A stretch of 64,000 bases of DNA, from NCBI GenBank assembly GCA_963921795.1, contig OY997650.1:18090862-18154861 (forward strand). Reading direction: 5' to 3'. Of the stretch, positions 11,981 to 24,409 are shown piece after piece; positions within the stretch are counted from its first letter, which is position 1; the number at the start of each line of letters is the position of its first letter. Source of the DNA: Nannobrachium achirus (lineage: Eukaryota; Chordata; Actinopteri; Myctophiformes; Myctophidae). Both the position numbers and the translations under genes were made by a program. The notes beneath the pieces are model-generated. The model was given only the letters and a program-made list of their open reading frames with translations. It did no database searches and was not told the origin of the DNA.

Positions 11981-12130
11981 ATGACCATCAATACTTCCAA
12001 TGCTCAGCCTTTGGGCCGGCAGTTAGTGGCTTTCACCAGCAGGGCGGCACACTTCACCGATGTCATGGACGTCATCTTTGTCACACATCTAGTGGAGAGG
12101 CTGACACGGCTGCTGGAACAACGCCGAGAT
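11981..12130 (+). CDS. adgra2: adgra exon 3 of the window: start of GAIN domain
   Basis: This internal exon is 150 nt, exactly 50 codons, in phase 0 at both ends. It encodes MTINTSNAQPLGRQLVAF, HFTDVMDVIFV and LVERLTRLLEQRRD, an alpha-helical stretch of GAIN subdomain A that joins directly to the HormR exon. The acceptor is CTTGTTAATCCAG and the donor is GAT|GTAAGG, a good match to consensus. The pattern INxSNAxxL resembles GPR124 more than GPR125, while MDVIFV recalls GPR125. A hAT-like element starts 46 bp after the exon. Confidence 0.85.
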
Positions 12131-12176
12131 GTAAGGAGGAGCACGTACTCGTGCACACCACACACACAACCACACT

Positions 12177-12657
12177 CAGGGGTGTCTCACAAAATTCTGG
12201 GCTCTGGGTACTTTAACTATTGAAAAATAGCAGATCTACAAGCTCACAGCGCGGCACCGAGTGCCGTGCTGCGACCTTGTCCTTCTAAGGTTTTTTGAAA
12301 AACCTATGTTTTGATGTCAGTGGTGCTCAAACTATTTCATTTGAAGGACCCCCAAAATGATATGTATTCGGCCACGGACCCCCATCTCAAAAAATATTTA
12401 GTTCCAGGGACCCCCCAGAAAGCTAAATTTGAGTTGCAAATGTTCGCTTAAAAAATGCATATATTCAAAGATTTGCACATATTTTCACGACTTTTCAAAA
12501 ATAGCAGAACTACAAGATTGCAGCGCGGCCCTCAGTGCCGCGCTGTGAGCTTGTATATCTGCTATTTGTCAATAGCTAAAGTATAAAATAATTTAGGCCC
12601 CTCCACCTTGGGCCCTGGTAACTCAGTCCCACTTTCCCCACCCTTGTGACGCCCCTG
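12177..12657. mobile_element. hAT-like element, family C, 46 bp after exon 3
   Basis: The ends are CAGGGGTGTCTCAC and GTGACGCCCCTG. Instead of 8 bp, an identical 23-bp sequence abuts each end (12154-12176 and 12658-12680). It holds a degraded palindrome (12221-12279) and a fuller one (12495-12570). Confidence 0.8.
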
Positions 12658-13121
12658 CACACCACACACACAACCACACTCTCTGCCCCAATGCTTTATA
12701 ACGTGCCTGACCACCGCCTCATTGTCCATTCCAAGAACGAACGCCGTAAAGAAAGCCAAAAACTGTTGCCTTTGGACGGGCTGTTTATAGTGCAGTGAAT
12801 GTCATAGACTGTATGAATGTATGCATGAGGCTCTGGTCGCTGGCTAGCCTACTTGACTCCAGCTCCAAAGTCCCAGACCCTGGCTGCTAATTTCCCCATT
12901 TCAGTTGCAACGGCAATCTGCTAACATGCAATTTAGGGGCACTGCACATTATTGTTAGCCATTCTTCCTGTCCCCAAGATTATTTATGCATCTCCTCCTC
13001 GCTCAGACGTTTTCTGAAAGCCATGATTTGCCGTTGCCCTTAAGGAGGACGAGGGCAAGAATAAACATCTGAGGTGCAGGCGGGGAACGGTTGATGAGCA
13101 CAACTCTAAATGCATGGTACC

Positions 13122-13612
13122 CAGGGGCGTCACAAGGGGGGGGGGGGGGTGTGACTGAGTTACTAGGGCCCAAGGTGGAGGGGCCTTCATACTTTGGCTA
13201 TTGAAAAATAGCAGATATACAAGCTCACAGCGCGGCACCAAGTGCTGCTCTGCGAGCTTGTAGATCTGCTATTTTTTCGTGAGAAAAAGTCGTGAAAATG
13301 TGTGCAAATCTTTGAATAGCGGTATATGTATTTTTAAGCGAATATTTGTGACTCAAATTCTGTGGGGTCCCTGGAACTAAATATTTTGAGATGGGGGATT
13401 TTGAGATGGAACTTTCACGATTTTTCAAAAATACCGCGCTGTGAGCTTGTAGATCTGCTATTTTTCAATAGCCTAGTTAAAGCACAAAATATTGCGTAAT
13501 AATGTGTTCCCAGTCTAAATGGGTAAACCCCCTCCCTCTATGAAGAACATTCATGGGGGGCCCGCAGTGAATCCTTGAACGCACGTCCCCAAAATTTGGT
13601 GCGACACCCCTG
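13122..13612. mobile_element. hAT-like element, family C, inverted orientation
   Basis: The ends CAGGGGCGTCAC and GTGCGACACCCCTG are flanked by exact ATGGTACC duplications, which proves that this family makes 8-bp duplications. Two GATCTAC palindromes are present (13203-13276 and 13424-13467). Confidence 0.9.
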
Positions 13613-13836
13613 ATGGTACCCACAGGCTCTCCAGAGCTCAATCTGAGTAGGTGAAAAGCGAACCGCAGCGCACTGCCTGGGGAGATAGGCTATCTGAGGC
13701 TGACTGTAAAGCCGTGGCAACACGCTGCAATTTCTCGGCTTAGGAGCAGAGGTTCCTAAAACTGATTCAGCTCGAGACCCAAAAGATACATTTGGTGTCT
13801 CCCTGGGAGCTTGTAGATGTCTCTCTTTTTCACACA

Positions 13837-13868
<32 letters not shown>

Positions 13869-14400
13869 CACACACAAACCAAAATAGGGAATGTTTTCCC
13901 TTACATTCTGAAAAATGTTAGTTTAGAATGAAAAATATAATTATTTGTAGGAGACATATGAAAAAATATTATTTTTTACTTACAGCCCGTGACCCAAGAC
14001 GTGAAACACTGGCTTAGAGCCTTCAATCGATTCCAGACAGCTTAACATTTTCCTCTCATCCTCCTCCCTTTTGCTTACAGTACGGTGATGATGGACCTGA
14101 ATGACAATTACAGTCATGAAGATGTATTCTTTTTTGGGGGGTGGGTCTAGTTCCATTTTTACCTTAGGTGAACCTAGCCTCTGTCTCCCAGTGGCCATAG
14201 ACAGTCGGTTGGATTTGGAAAGGTCAGGGCGCCGTGATGGGATGGGAGTTTTTTTTTTAGCTCAGTCTGTGAATAGTGCTGTAACAGCTTTAGCTCTCAT
14301 TTGTTCAAAAACTCATTATAGTCGGGCTGGGCAATTAACCGAAAATATATCAAAACCGATAGACCCCACTTAATGTTGTTGGTTCAGCAAGTAATTGAGA

Positions 14401-14551
<151 letters not shown>

Positions 14552-14667
14552 ACGTGCGTCCTATAGTACCTGTCCTGTCTCACTGTCTGATGTGCCACAG
14601 AAATAATCTTAAATAAAAAATAAGATGGGTGACATTAATCCCCCTGTGAAAATGTCACTTTAACATG

Positions 14668-14760
14668 TGGAATCAGAATCAGGATCATCTTTATTGTCAC
14701 ATCACAGGTGTAAAACATTGGGTGAAATGAGTTTTTGTACAAGCTCCATGCACCGTTTTG
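14668..14760. repeat. Dispersed fish repeat fragment
   Basis: The motif GAATCAGAATCAGGATCATC followed by TTTATTGTCACATC resembles a widespread fish repeat, probably a LINE 3' end read in reverse. The assignment is from memory. Confidence 0.4.
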
Positions 14761-15009
14761 ATTGTTTCCAGAAAGGGAAAGAAAAGAAAGAATGGGAATA
14801 AAAAAAAAGAAAACGTGTCACAAACTCAAAGAGCAATCACTCTGCAGCAACAGTGAAAAGTAGGTGTGAATGACATGACATGTCGTCCCGAGGAAGTGAT
14901 TATGCCCCATTGGAGCTGCTAATCTAAATTAAATCTTACCATAATGAATGAAACCCCTGTATTGTCATTCTGACTGCAGATTATTATGAATGTGTCTGTT
15001 GCAGGAATG

Positions 15010-15162
<153 letters not shown>

Positions 15163-15163
15163 T

Positions 15164-15567
15164 CGAAGCACACAACAGTTATTGATTGATTGAAGACTTT
15201 ATTAGAAGTTTGCATAGAAAAAGGTACAGTTTCATGACGGTACAGTTCACTGGTACAAGGTCAACTAAAAGGAGATCCTAGAAAAGACTAAGCTTATTTC
15301 CTTAGGAAACCATTGAAGTATCTCATATAACATTGAATGACAGACGGATAGAACACAGTACTATGCAGTAGATATAGTAAAAAAAAAAGAAAAATACATA
15401 AAAATAAAATAAACAGTGCAAAAATATATACAGTAGGTAAATACAAAGAAGGGTTAGAGGAGGCTGGGCTAGGTTTGTTATTGCCAGTTGCGAATGGCTG
15501 CCGCCTGTAAGTGGTTTTTCAAGGCGATTTTAAAGGATGCTAGGGAACCACACTACTCGCACGTGTT
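15164..15567 (-). mobile_element. LINE 3' end, copy 1 of a tandem pair
   Basis: On the minus strand it reads as the end of a non-LTR retrotransposon reverse transcriptase (LKNHLQAAAIRNW-like), a 3' untranslated region, then TAATAAAGTCTTCAATCAAT. The same sequence occurs in the opposite orientation at 51926-52313. It recurs 470 bp downstream almost without change. Confidence 0.75.
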
Positions 15568-15569
15568 GC

Positions 15570-15608
<39 letters not shown>

Positions 15609-15633
15609 CGTGCGTGCGTGTGCGTGCGTGCGT

Positions 15634-16037
15634 CGAAGCACACAACAGTTATTGATTGATTGAAGACTTTATTAGAAGTTTGCATAGAAAAAGGTACAGT
15701 TTCATGACGGTACAGTTCACTGGTACAAGGTCAACTAAAAGGAGATCCTAGAAAAGACTAAGCTTATTTCCTTAGGAAACCATTGAAGTATCTCATATAA
15801 CATTGAATGACAGACGGATAGAACACAGTACTATGCAGTAGATATAGTAAAAAAAAAAAAAAAATACATAAAAATAAAATAAACAGTGCAAAAATATATA
15901 CAGTAGGTAAATACAAAGAAGGGTTAGAGGAGGCTGGGCTAGGTTTGTTATTGCCAGTTGCGAATGGCTGCCGCCTGTAAGTGGTTTTTCAAGGCGATTT
16001 TAAAGGATGCTAGGGAACCACACTACTCGCACGTGTT
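15634..16037 (-). mobile_element. LINE 3' end, copy 2 of a tandem pair
   Basis: It is nearly identical to 15164-15567, with the same offsets throughout. The only difference I saw is one base in an A-run. The period including the microsatellite spacer is 470 bp. Confidence 0.75.
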
Positions 16038-16046
16038 CATGTACAC

Positions 16047-16521
16047 CATACATGGGCAACTGGCGGCCTGGGGCCCACATGCGGCCCCCACCTTCACTTA
16101 ATGTGGCCCGCAGGTTAATATCAGAACACTGATATGTTATTGATTTCAGCCGTTATAATTCCAACCATGCAAACATGACCCGCTTTAATTACTTTAGTCT
16201 ATATTAGTAGCTTAATGACTAGTATTTAATCATTTTTTATGTTCAATGTTTTTGTATTTAAGTTCATAAAGTCAACAGAAGAACATATAAATGCATTTGA
16301 AATTAACTAAAAATAATGTACTTTTCAGGATTCAAAAAAATAAAAATAAAAAAAGGTAAAAATAATCCAGGATAGCCAATTCAAAAATAGCCGATCTACA
16401 AGCTCAAAACACGCGTTTTGAGCTTGTAGATCTGCTATGTTTTTCCTATATGCATTGTGGCCCTCTGGAGTGAGTGTGAAAATATAGCTTCCCTCTCCAG
16501 TATCAAAGTTGCCCACGCCTG
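16047..16521. mobile_element. hAT-like element just before exon 4
   Basis: The ends CATACATGGGCAACTGGCGG and AGTTGCCCACGCCTG are imperfect inverted repeats, flanked by exact ATGTACAC duplications. The palindrome at 16382-16440 carries the GATCTAC module. Only the target duplication and the TG tract separate it from the exon 4 acceptor. Confidence 0.85.
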
Positions 16522-16529
16522 ATGTACAC

Positions 16530-16680
<151 letters not shown>

Positions 16681-16684
16681 ACAG

Positions 16685-16846
16685 TTGGGGGACTACATAT
16701 CGGACATAGCCAGTAACATGATGCTGGTGGAGGAACACATCCTGTGGATGGCGCAAAACGAGGCCAGGGCGTGCACGCGCATCGTGCAGTGTGTGGAGCG
16801 CATCGCTGACCTGGCCCTGACCAAAGACCACCAGGCCATCTCCAAG
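16685..16846 (+). CDS. adgra2: adgra exon 4 of the window: GAIN domain, microsatellite-flanked
   Basis: This internal exon is 162 nt (54 codons), in phase 0 at both ends, so skipping it would keep the frame. It encodes LGDYISDIASNMMLVEEHIL, WMAQNEARACTRIVQCVERI and ADLALTKDHQAISK, helices of GAIN subdomain A. The wording SNMMLVEEH and HQAIS favours GPR124. The acceptor is weak: a 147-nt TG tract is followed only by TCCACAG, with no ordinary pyrimidine tract. The donor is AAG|GTACAC, running straight into a CA tract. A partial copy of the exon end with a GC in place of the GT donor lies at 16921-16961. Coding identity is firm; constitutive inclusion is not. Confidence 0.85.

Positions 16847-16848
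<2 letters not shown>

Positions 16849-16912
<64 letters not shown>
16849..16912 (+). repeat. CA tract at the exon 4 donor
   Basis: About 63 nt of CA repeat begin at donor position +3. In the transcript it is complementary to the TG tract upstream of the exon. Confidence 0.95.
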
Positions 16913-16913
<1 letters not shown>

Positions 16914-16920
16914 ACCCACA

Positions 16921-16961
16921 CTGATGTGGCCCTGACCAAATACCACCAGGCCATCTCCAAG
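16921..16961 (+). pseudogene. Partial duplicate of the exon 4 end with GC donor
   Basis: These 41 bp match the last 41 bp of exon 4 (CTGACC...CATCTCCAAG) with about three changes. The donor GT has become GC (AAG|GCACAC). Both copies are followed by CA repeats ending CACCACCCACAC, so the duplication included donor and repeat. Confidence 0.85.
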
Positions 16962-17223
16962 GCACACACACCACCCACACGGCAGCTGCACACTCTCGCA
17001 GACTGAGGTCAAAGGTTGATCGCGTGGCAATCCCCTCGCCGCAACTCTTCATCTCGCCCGTTTGGATAATGAGAAGTTAATTTGGCCTGTGCTGATAGCT
17101 GGCATGCGGTACAGGAAAGATAAAAAACAATCCCTTTTCCTTATTTCCTCTGGCCCCACTTAGCTTGCAGTCACACTGACTAAGTCCATCTGATAAATGA
17201 ATAATATGGAAATGTAAAATGTA

Positions 17224-18038
17224 ATATCGTCACTGTCGGGCAGAAACCTTGTATCTCCAAGTTTCAAATTTGTATGTTTTTTTGTAAATTAAGGCCCTAC
17301 TTCATCATACAAAAGTGTCGCACAAAAGTAGTGAAAATAACAGATCTATAAGCACACAACGCCTCGCAACGCGAGGCGTTGTGTGCTCAATAGAGACAAA
17401 ATCAAATTACAATTTCAATGTTGATTCTGCTACATGGACCCTACAGCATATTTATAATCAGCTGCCGTTGTATTTTCCATCCATGCATTACTCATATTAC
17501 AGTATTATTACACCTTATTTTTACTCGTTTTTATCATTACTCACCCTATACTTTAACATTACTAATATTACAGCGCTACTCTCACTAAAACATCTGTAGA
17601 GTTTACATACATTGAAATATATTCATAAGATTTTGCCTATCAATTAGTGACACCTTGATGGACAATTTCTCTATTCACTATATATGTCTCCAATGAGGTC
17701 TTGAGTCTTTTTCAGTATTCAGAATGCAAATTTTCCATAGGCGGAGGTCTTTTTCAATCCTCTTTTCCTAGGTAAATGATCACAACAGGACAATTTGGTA
17801 AGAGAAATGTGATGTTTTACACTGCATTTGTGAATTTTCAGGTGTTAGCTTACATTTGGTGGATCAAGAGTAGCCACAATCATTGTAGTATTGTGTCCAC
17901 AACTGTTCCAATTTGGGCATGCATTTTAGGCAGATTTTTCCCCTGGACCCCCCTGGGGTTCTTTAAATGATTTTTAAAATAATACCAAAAAAAGGAAGGT
18001 TTTGGACATACATGGTTTCCACCCGACAACGACGATAT
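17224..18038. mobile_element. ATATCGTC MITE, interrupted
   Basis: The left end ATATCGTCACTGTCGGGC and palindrome (17331-17392) are at 17224-17392. The right end TTTTGGACATACATGG...CGACAACGACGATAT is at 18000-18038. About 570 bp of unrelated sequence separates them. The right end lies 51 bp before exon 5. Confidence 0.6.
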
Positions 18039-18089
18039 GTAACAACCATATTCTCCCTCCCTGCCTGCCTGCCTCTCTCTCTCTTCAAG

Positions 18090-18320
18090 GTGTCTGCCAA
18101 CATCGCTCTGGAGGCCTTTTTGATCCGTCCATCTAACTTCCTCGGTCTGTCCTGCATGGCACTCCAGCAGGCCCCCTCCTCGCCCCCCCAGGGTGACAGC
18201 TCCTCCAAGGGTGACAGGGACGCCAACAGAGAGCACGGAGACGCCACGGGTGACTCGTTGCTCAACTTCAAATGCCACACAGTCAACAGCAGCGGACCGC
18301 CTGCCAGTCAGCTCAGTAAG
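18090..18320 (+). CDS. adgra2: adgra exon 5 of the window: GAIN domain
   Basis: This internal exon is 231 nt (77 codons), in phase 0 at both ends. It encodes VSANIALEAFLIRPSNFLGL and SCMALQQ, a Ser/Asp/Arg-rich low-complexity stretch (SSPPQGDSSSKGDRDANREH), then LLNFKCHTVNSS. The block IALEAFLIRPxxxxGLSC is characteristic of the ADGRA GAIN domain and is closer to GPR124 than to GPR125 as I recall them. The acceptor has a strong CT tract ending CTTCAAG and the donor is AAG|GTACAG. The next expected exon would carry the rest of the GAIN domain leading to the seven-helix region. Confidence 0.87.
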
Positions 18321-19031
18321 GTACAGTGAGGGGTTAAAATAAAATGCACTACAATATAAACATTGTGAAACCTTTCCTGCTGTTAAATTCTTCCAAAGGT
18401 TGTCTGCGGGCAGGTAATTTCTTTGTTTTTCAAAGTGCTTTTTAAAAGGCCACAGTCGTTTTGTATTTTTGACACTTTAGCAGAGCTCATGGATACAAAG
18501 GAGAGAGGAAAGAGAGGAATAGTTTGTATAAAATCAATGAAGAGAAAGAGAGATGGAGTGAGTGGGAAGTTTGGACTTCCGAACGTTGAAGTACATACTG
18601 GCTACGTGGCCTCAACAATAAACTACCGTTGTGGACGCTGGCGCGGTTCAAGAGTGCGTGAGAATCACTGCGGTCTGTCCCCTTTAGTGTGTTGTTGTCC
18701 ATTCATCTCTGCAGGGTGACACGCTGTTTGGGCGCCCTGGCACGCCGTAGATCAGACCCGTGATAGGTGTGCCATTGGAGGGGAGCCGCGGCTGTGAATG
18801 GGGAGGCGATTTGGGAGTCCGTGGATGTAGGCCACTCCCCTGTGATGGATACGTCGGCCTTGTGTTCCCTGTCATATTAAATCAGCTGCGGCCCCTCCGT
18901 GGCTCCGGCGCTTTGTGGCTCCTCCGCAATGACAAACCATCTATGGTACATTATGCAGAGGAAGGACAATGTGCAGGACAGCCTCCACTTGCATCAGAGG
19001 GCTGTGTGGCTTCAAATCAGATCATCTAGAC

Positions 19032-19140
19032 CAGTGGTTCTCAAACTTGTTCATGTCAAGGACCCCCAAGTTGACACTTTATTAGTCCGCTGACCCGCAT
19101 TTGAAAATACATGCCAGGGACCCCCATTAGAGAAGATTTC
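19032..19140. repeat. hAT-type fragment
   Basis: It starts CAGTGGTTCTCAAACTTGTT and has GACCCCC blocks like the other hAT ends here. No right end was found. Confidence 0.6.
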
Positions 19141-19249
19141 TATGTAGATTTCTTACTCTGTATCTGCTCCAAAACAAAACACTTTTCACCAGCCCAGGGC
19201 TAACCCAACTGAACAAGTCCAATCGAAGTCCAACTACGGGGGGAGGGGG

Positions 19250-19400
19250 GGCACATACCACATAGGCTCTGACAGTGTGTCGTGGGTTCGAATCCTGATC
19301 CCGATGAACTTTACTGCGTGTCACTCCCCATCTCTCTTCCCATTTCCTGTCAGTCTACCGTCTTATCAATAAAGGTAAAAAGCCCAAAATACATCTTTTA
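19250..19400 (+). mobile_element. tRNA-derived SINE fragment
   Basis: A pol III B box (GGGTTCGAATCC, 19284-19295) is followed by a CACTCCCCATCTCTCTTCCC body and a tail TCAATAAAGGTAAAAAGCCC. The tRNA-like head is degenerate. Confidence 0.7.
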
Positions 19401-20094
19401 AAAATGGAATCCCGAACAGGTCCCGAACCGTCGGCACGGTGCTAACGACAACAAGTTGTCAGCAACAAACTCTATCCAACTCCTTCCACAGCCGAGTCGG
19501 GACGATATCGGCGCGATAGAGACTTGGCTATAATAGTAGAATGCATTTTTACCCATGTTTGAGACGAATTGGGGGAACGAGGTCAGATGATCTAGAGAAG
19601 TAGTTTGACATCTGGGCACTGATCTTGAAGACCAGACCTGCAGTGAGAGATGTTGCACTATGTCTTCTACCTTGAGCCAAACCAGACTATCAAAGTGAGC
19701 TGGGAGGAGGTGAGTATTTGGGGAGAGGTCCTTTTGAGGTCTACAGTTTTGTTTTTAGTGAGATGAGAAATGTTAGTGAACCATGAAAGCTCCAGCTAGA
19801 GTCCTCATTGCATTCAGGAGATCCTGCCCAAAAGAGTTTTTCACAGTTTGTTATCCAAACTATGACCAGGTTACCTCTTCTTTACTTGTGATTACATGGT
19901 CACCAATTGTGACCGCTAAGTCTTCGGACTTGCAGATGATGTTAAACGTTAGAATGGATTCAGATTTTCCAAGCTGTAATGTCAGTTTGTTCAAGTGTGG
20001 ATATTGTCGAGCTCATAAGGGCTTTTTCAACATGCAATTTGTACTTGCATGAGACTAGTGCTGAGTCATCCGCGAACAGGAACAAATTGCAATT

Positions 20095-20245
20095 ACATGC
20101 TTTTCTACCTTTTTTATTGTTAGTACAGTGGAGAGTGGGGATTGACATGCAGTAAATCTGCCACTGGGCTCAGGAATCGAACCTGGGACACAACGTCAGG
20201 CACCAAAGCCTGTGTGGTACATGCATCAACCACTTTGCTTACAAT
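20095..20245 (-). mobile_element. tRNA-derived SINE, minus strand
   Basis: The inverted B box GGAATCGAACCTGGG (20173-20187) and an inverted body and tail match the SINE at 19250-19400 in layout. Confidence 0.65.
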
Positions 20246-20579
20246 TGTACTACTATTTTAACCATTTGGTTACATTTGCACACTTTCAAAGTTAAATTAA
20301 CAATGTGGATTTTACTACACACCTGTTAACACTAGCATGACGGCGGCATGACCAACTACCACACAAACAGACTTAGGTCAAATTGACCGTTGTTTTCCTG
20401 CTATTTCATTGGCCATTCGCTTCCCTCTGGGCTCAGCACGCATTGGTTTGGTAATGGTTAAATTTACACTCGAGTGAAACATTGATACATGAACACTGAG
20501 GATTTTACTTCTGTTCTTTGAAGAGCATGTATTATGAAACAGCTGCTCGTTGTTTCATAATATGTGCTTCGCTGCAGCC

Positions 20580-20613
<34 letters not shown>

Positions 20614-23600
20614 GGGTGAGCAGTTGTTGAAAGCAGCATGTTGTCCCCACAAAGTTTAAAATGGACGGACAGCAATGTTTTTATCTTTTGATCTTTGACT
20701 GACACAAACTCAGAATTATGACAATACCTCTCCAATCGTTTCATGCCTGTATAAGCACTTGTGCTTCGTTTTGAGCCCCCCCCCCCCCCACACACACACA
20801 CACACGCACGCTGGGCTGCATCGCACTTTGCCGAAATAGCCTACAACATTTTAGGTTTATGGGTTCGGCTTTTATTATGAAGTTATTATAGTTATGGAGA
20901 GTTATTATAAACAAAGTATTTTTTTATTTAGAGCAGAGAGGTCGCTTTGTAATGCAGGTTCAGAGCTGACAGTGAGAGAAACAAATGATCCAATAACGTG
21001 AAACAATGGGTGGTCTGGAGGTGTGTATTCCTTCTGGCTGGGGGAGAAAAGGGGAGAAGGGTCAAAATAGCCGAAAACTAACGTCAGATGTTGGTGCTTT
21101 ATTTCATATTTAGAAATAGTTTCAGATGGAGGAAAAAAACAAGAACATTTGCCTCGAGTATTTAGGAAAAGTCAGGGAAGGGGACATTTCTGGGAGCTTC
21201 ATGAGTGGAGATAATCCACTTAAAAATCTCAAAATCGGTCAGAACGACCGTGCAAAGCCGTAAACACATGCACAGTGCAAAGCATAATAGTCACTCTCAG
21301 TCTCAGGTAGACCTTGCATGCCCCAAACCATTCAGAAATGGAAAAAAGGAACCTGTGACAGTGTTCCATTGGATCCAATATACAGTACAGTACAGTTATT
21401 TTTATTTCAATATACTACTTTCACAACAAAAAGGAGGAAACGATTTAAACATGAAGATACAAGGTTTCTGCGACCAGTATGCGTCTGTACTCGGTACTGT
21501 AATACTACTGTATTATACCTTCTGCATTTCATTACCTTCTCTTTGCATGGGGTTTGGGACTGATGTGCATGTATTTGCACATGTAGTGCTCTTTGTGTGT
21601 GTACTGTACATGTTAACGTCAGTGAGAGACGGCAAGGGAGAGAGAGAAAGTTTGTGTGCATGTGTGTGTACGCGTGTGTGCATACAGTATCTGTATGCCT
21701 GCTACATATCCGTCAACCCTGCTCCTCTGCGGTGAGACATGGCACGTCCCTGTGGTTTGTCAGCGATTACAGAGCTTAGTCAGGTTCTAGTTCCAGGCTC
21801 GTACGGTATGTGTGTGCGTGCATGTGTGTGTACGTGTACGTGTACGTGCGTCACTGGGACTAGAGTAACTACAGTCCCCTAGTACAGACACAACAAATTG
21901 GTTTAGGCTAATCTGCTGATGAGCTCTACGTGTGCAAACTTAAGGAGTGTTAATAGACATTATTTGTGATTAGCACACCAACCACGGACAGAGCAGCCGT
22001 TGTTGTACACTTGTATTCTGTGCTCACCGCTGGGAATCTAACCTATCGTAGATTGATTGGTGCTATAGTGTGGACAGGCAGTTGTGCACATTCATTGTAC
22101 ATACACACTCCTAAGCCTTGGCATGCTGTGCACCTAGCTGTCTCCAATTGACAGCGCCAAACTCCCAGTTTCACGATTAAATGAGAGTGTGTGTTGATGC
22201 CAGGGCACCATAAAACCTTTAACTGCCTAGTCTCAGAAAAGCGGCCGGTCTCTTATTGTAGCCCGGGAGAACTTCATATTTGAGCAAATATAATTCAGGA
22301 TAATAAATGCCTTCAAGTATTTTGCTCTTTTGCCGGTGATAAAATCGGAATGAGACCACGGACCAATCTTGCAGTCAACTATGAGACACTTTTTGACTTT
22401 TATGGTAACAGAGTCTTGTAGCATTTTATATCTTTAAATGATCCATGAGATCACGTTGGGCTTTAGTACCGCTGCATTGCCTAGGATGCAGGTACTGTAG
22501 GAGTCTCAGACATTTTGGCGCCACATATTTCTTTCCCCTTTCAATCAGGATGTACAAATTCTGTTGTTGACCACTGAGCAGCTCGGTTGGGGGGGACTAT
22601 TTCTGAAAGGTGCTTAGGATGAAACGGTATTGTTGACAGCAGGGCTTGTCTAACCTTCAGAATAGCAGTATCTACCTCTCACTTCCAACCTCTATCTCTG
22701 TCTCTCTCACATTAGTCCACAATATGGCTTGAGCATATGCGAAACAGCGCTCCAATTATTGGCGCTCTACTAAAGCCTATTGGCAGTTTACATAAGTGGC
22801 AGGTGCCGTGACATGTTGCAGTGACATTGTGTCAAATGTCAATATGCCATTGAGCAATGTGATGTCTCCATTGTGGTCTGAGGGGGTCGTGGAGTTGCTG
22901 TTGTCGCATACAGACCTCACAAGACTTTATTTTGGACCCAGAGCTGCTCTCAGTGTCATGGACCACATTAAGGGCCATTAAAGGCCATTGCATTGGACAA
23001 CAATCTGTTCCAGCTGCTTACCTCTCATCAAGCCCTTAAGTGATATGGGTAACAAGCAGAAAGGTCCTCACATGGGGCGACAACACTCCCCAGTTCTCCC
23101 AGTATGAGGGAAGGCAGGCTAAGGTTTCCCAGTGAAACAGAGAAAGGGAAAGCCTTTAAGAATGCAAAGCAAAGGGTTGGTCCCTAAGGTCCTCATTACT
23201 CCTAGTAGAAAGATGAGTGATGAGGAGTTCCGAGTAAATTTGTGGAGATACTATTCTGTTAATATGTCAGCGAGACAGCGACACAGAAACAAATAATTCA
23301 CATTTTGCACACGTACGCACCCACGCACGCACGCACACATTCAAGAATTTCAAATACCATCAAAAGACATGCACATTGACAGACAGGGCTTAATGTGAGA
23401 AGAGATTCAGTGAATGCTGGCGAAATCTGTTTTCAATTTCTTTCTTAGGCTGTCTTGATATTAGCCATCTTGACTCTGTTGTCACCTGGGACTTGAAATG
23501 CCGAGCAGGTATTTAAAGAGAATGTCAGGTGTTTGCAGAATGTATTGTATATACAGTGCAGTGAGGTACAGTACTGTACTGCTACAGTATTACAGTTGAC

Positions 23601-23957
23601 ATGTGTCAAATGAATGGCAGAACAGTACCGACCTCCTCATATTTTATTTGAGCTTTTCGTGCGTCTTACAGAAGTAAATGGAATGGGAAAAAAGAGGATT
23701 GCTATTTGCTACCCGGACCTAACAATGCCCATAGCTATACTGTACAGTAACATTACAACAAGCGCCCTGTGCGAATAATGCACATACTGAAAGGGAAGTG
23801 GAAATATTTTGTGAACGTCCTAAGAAGGGGCTTTAGTGTTGATTTATGGGATAGGCCCCTGAAAGTCCCCAAAGCTTCTCTCTAAGCAGACTTTTTTTTT
23901 CATGCTGCTCAATACTGACTGACTGACTGACTGATTATGTTCTTGCTCTCTTTCTCA

Positions 23958-24409
23958 CTATTGTTGATTTTGACAGCAAATTATTTATTTAGTTTTAGTC
24001 ATAGTCCTTTGAATGAAATTCCATAGTTTTAGTCATATTTTAGTCATCTGAAATGTTTTAGTTTTAGTATAGTTTTATTCAACTAAATCTACGGTTGATT
24101 TCGTCAGCAAATATTTTGGCGGGCCGATCTACAAGCTCACACTGCGACGCATTGTGACCTTGTAGATCGGCTATTTTCAGGGTGCAACAACCGAGCGAAA
24201 CCAAACATAAAACTTGTCTTTTAGTTCTAGCCTACTGGATCTCTTCTCTAGTCCCTCCCTAAAATTTTTCGAAATTGTCAATATATTTTAGTCTTTGTTT
24301 TAGTCACCTTGTTGTAGTTTTTATTACGTTTTTATTTCATTTTTGGCAGTGAAAAAAGGTAGTCGACGAACATTTTTCTGCATAGTTTTAGTCGACGAAA
24401 TCAACACTA
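23958..24409. mobile_element. 'Tgttgatttcgtcgac' MITE
   Basis: It is rich in TTTTAGTCATAGT and ends AGTCGACGAAATCAACACTA, the inverted form of the left end of the copy at 44506. The GATCTAC palindrome is at 24116-24179. Confidence 0.65.

Larger units (their letters stand above)
16847..18089 (+). other. adgra intron between exons 4 and 5
   Basis: This 1.24-kb intron begins with a CA tract and the partial exon-4 copy. The two ends of an ATATCGTC MITE (17224-17392 and about 17960-18038) are separated by roughly 570 bp of unrelated AT-rich sequence. The 3' end has a strong pyrimidine tract (CCTGCCTGCCTCTCTCTC) before the AAG acceptor. Confidence 0.8.
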
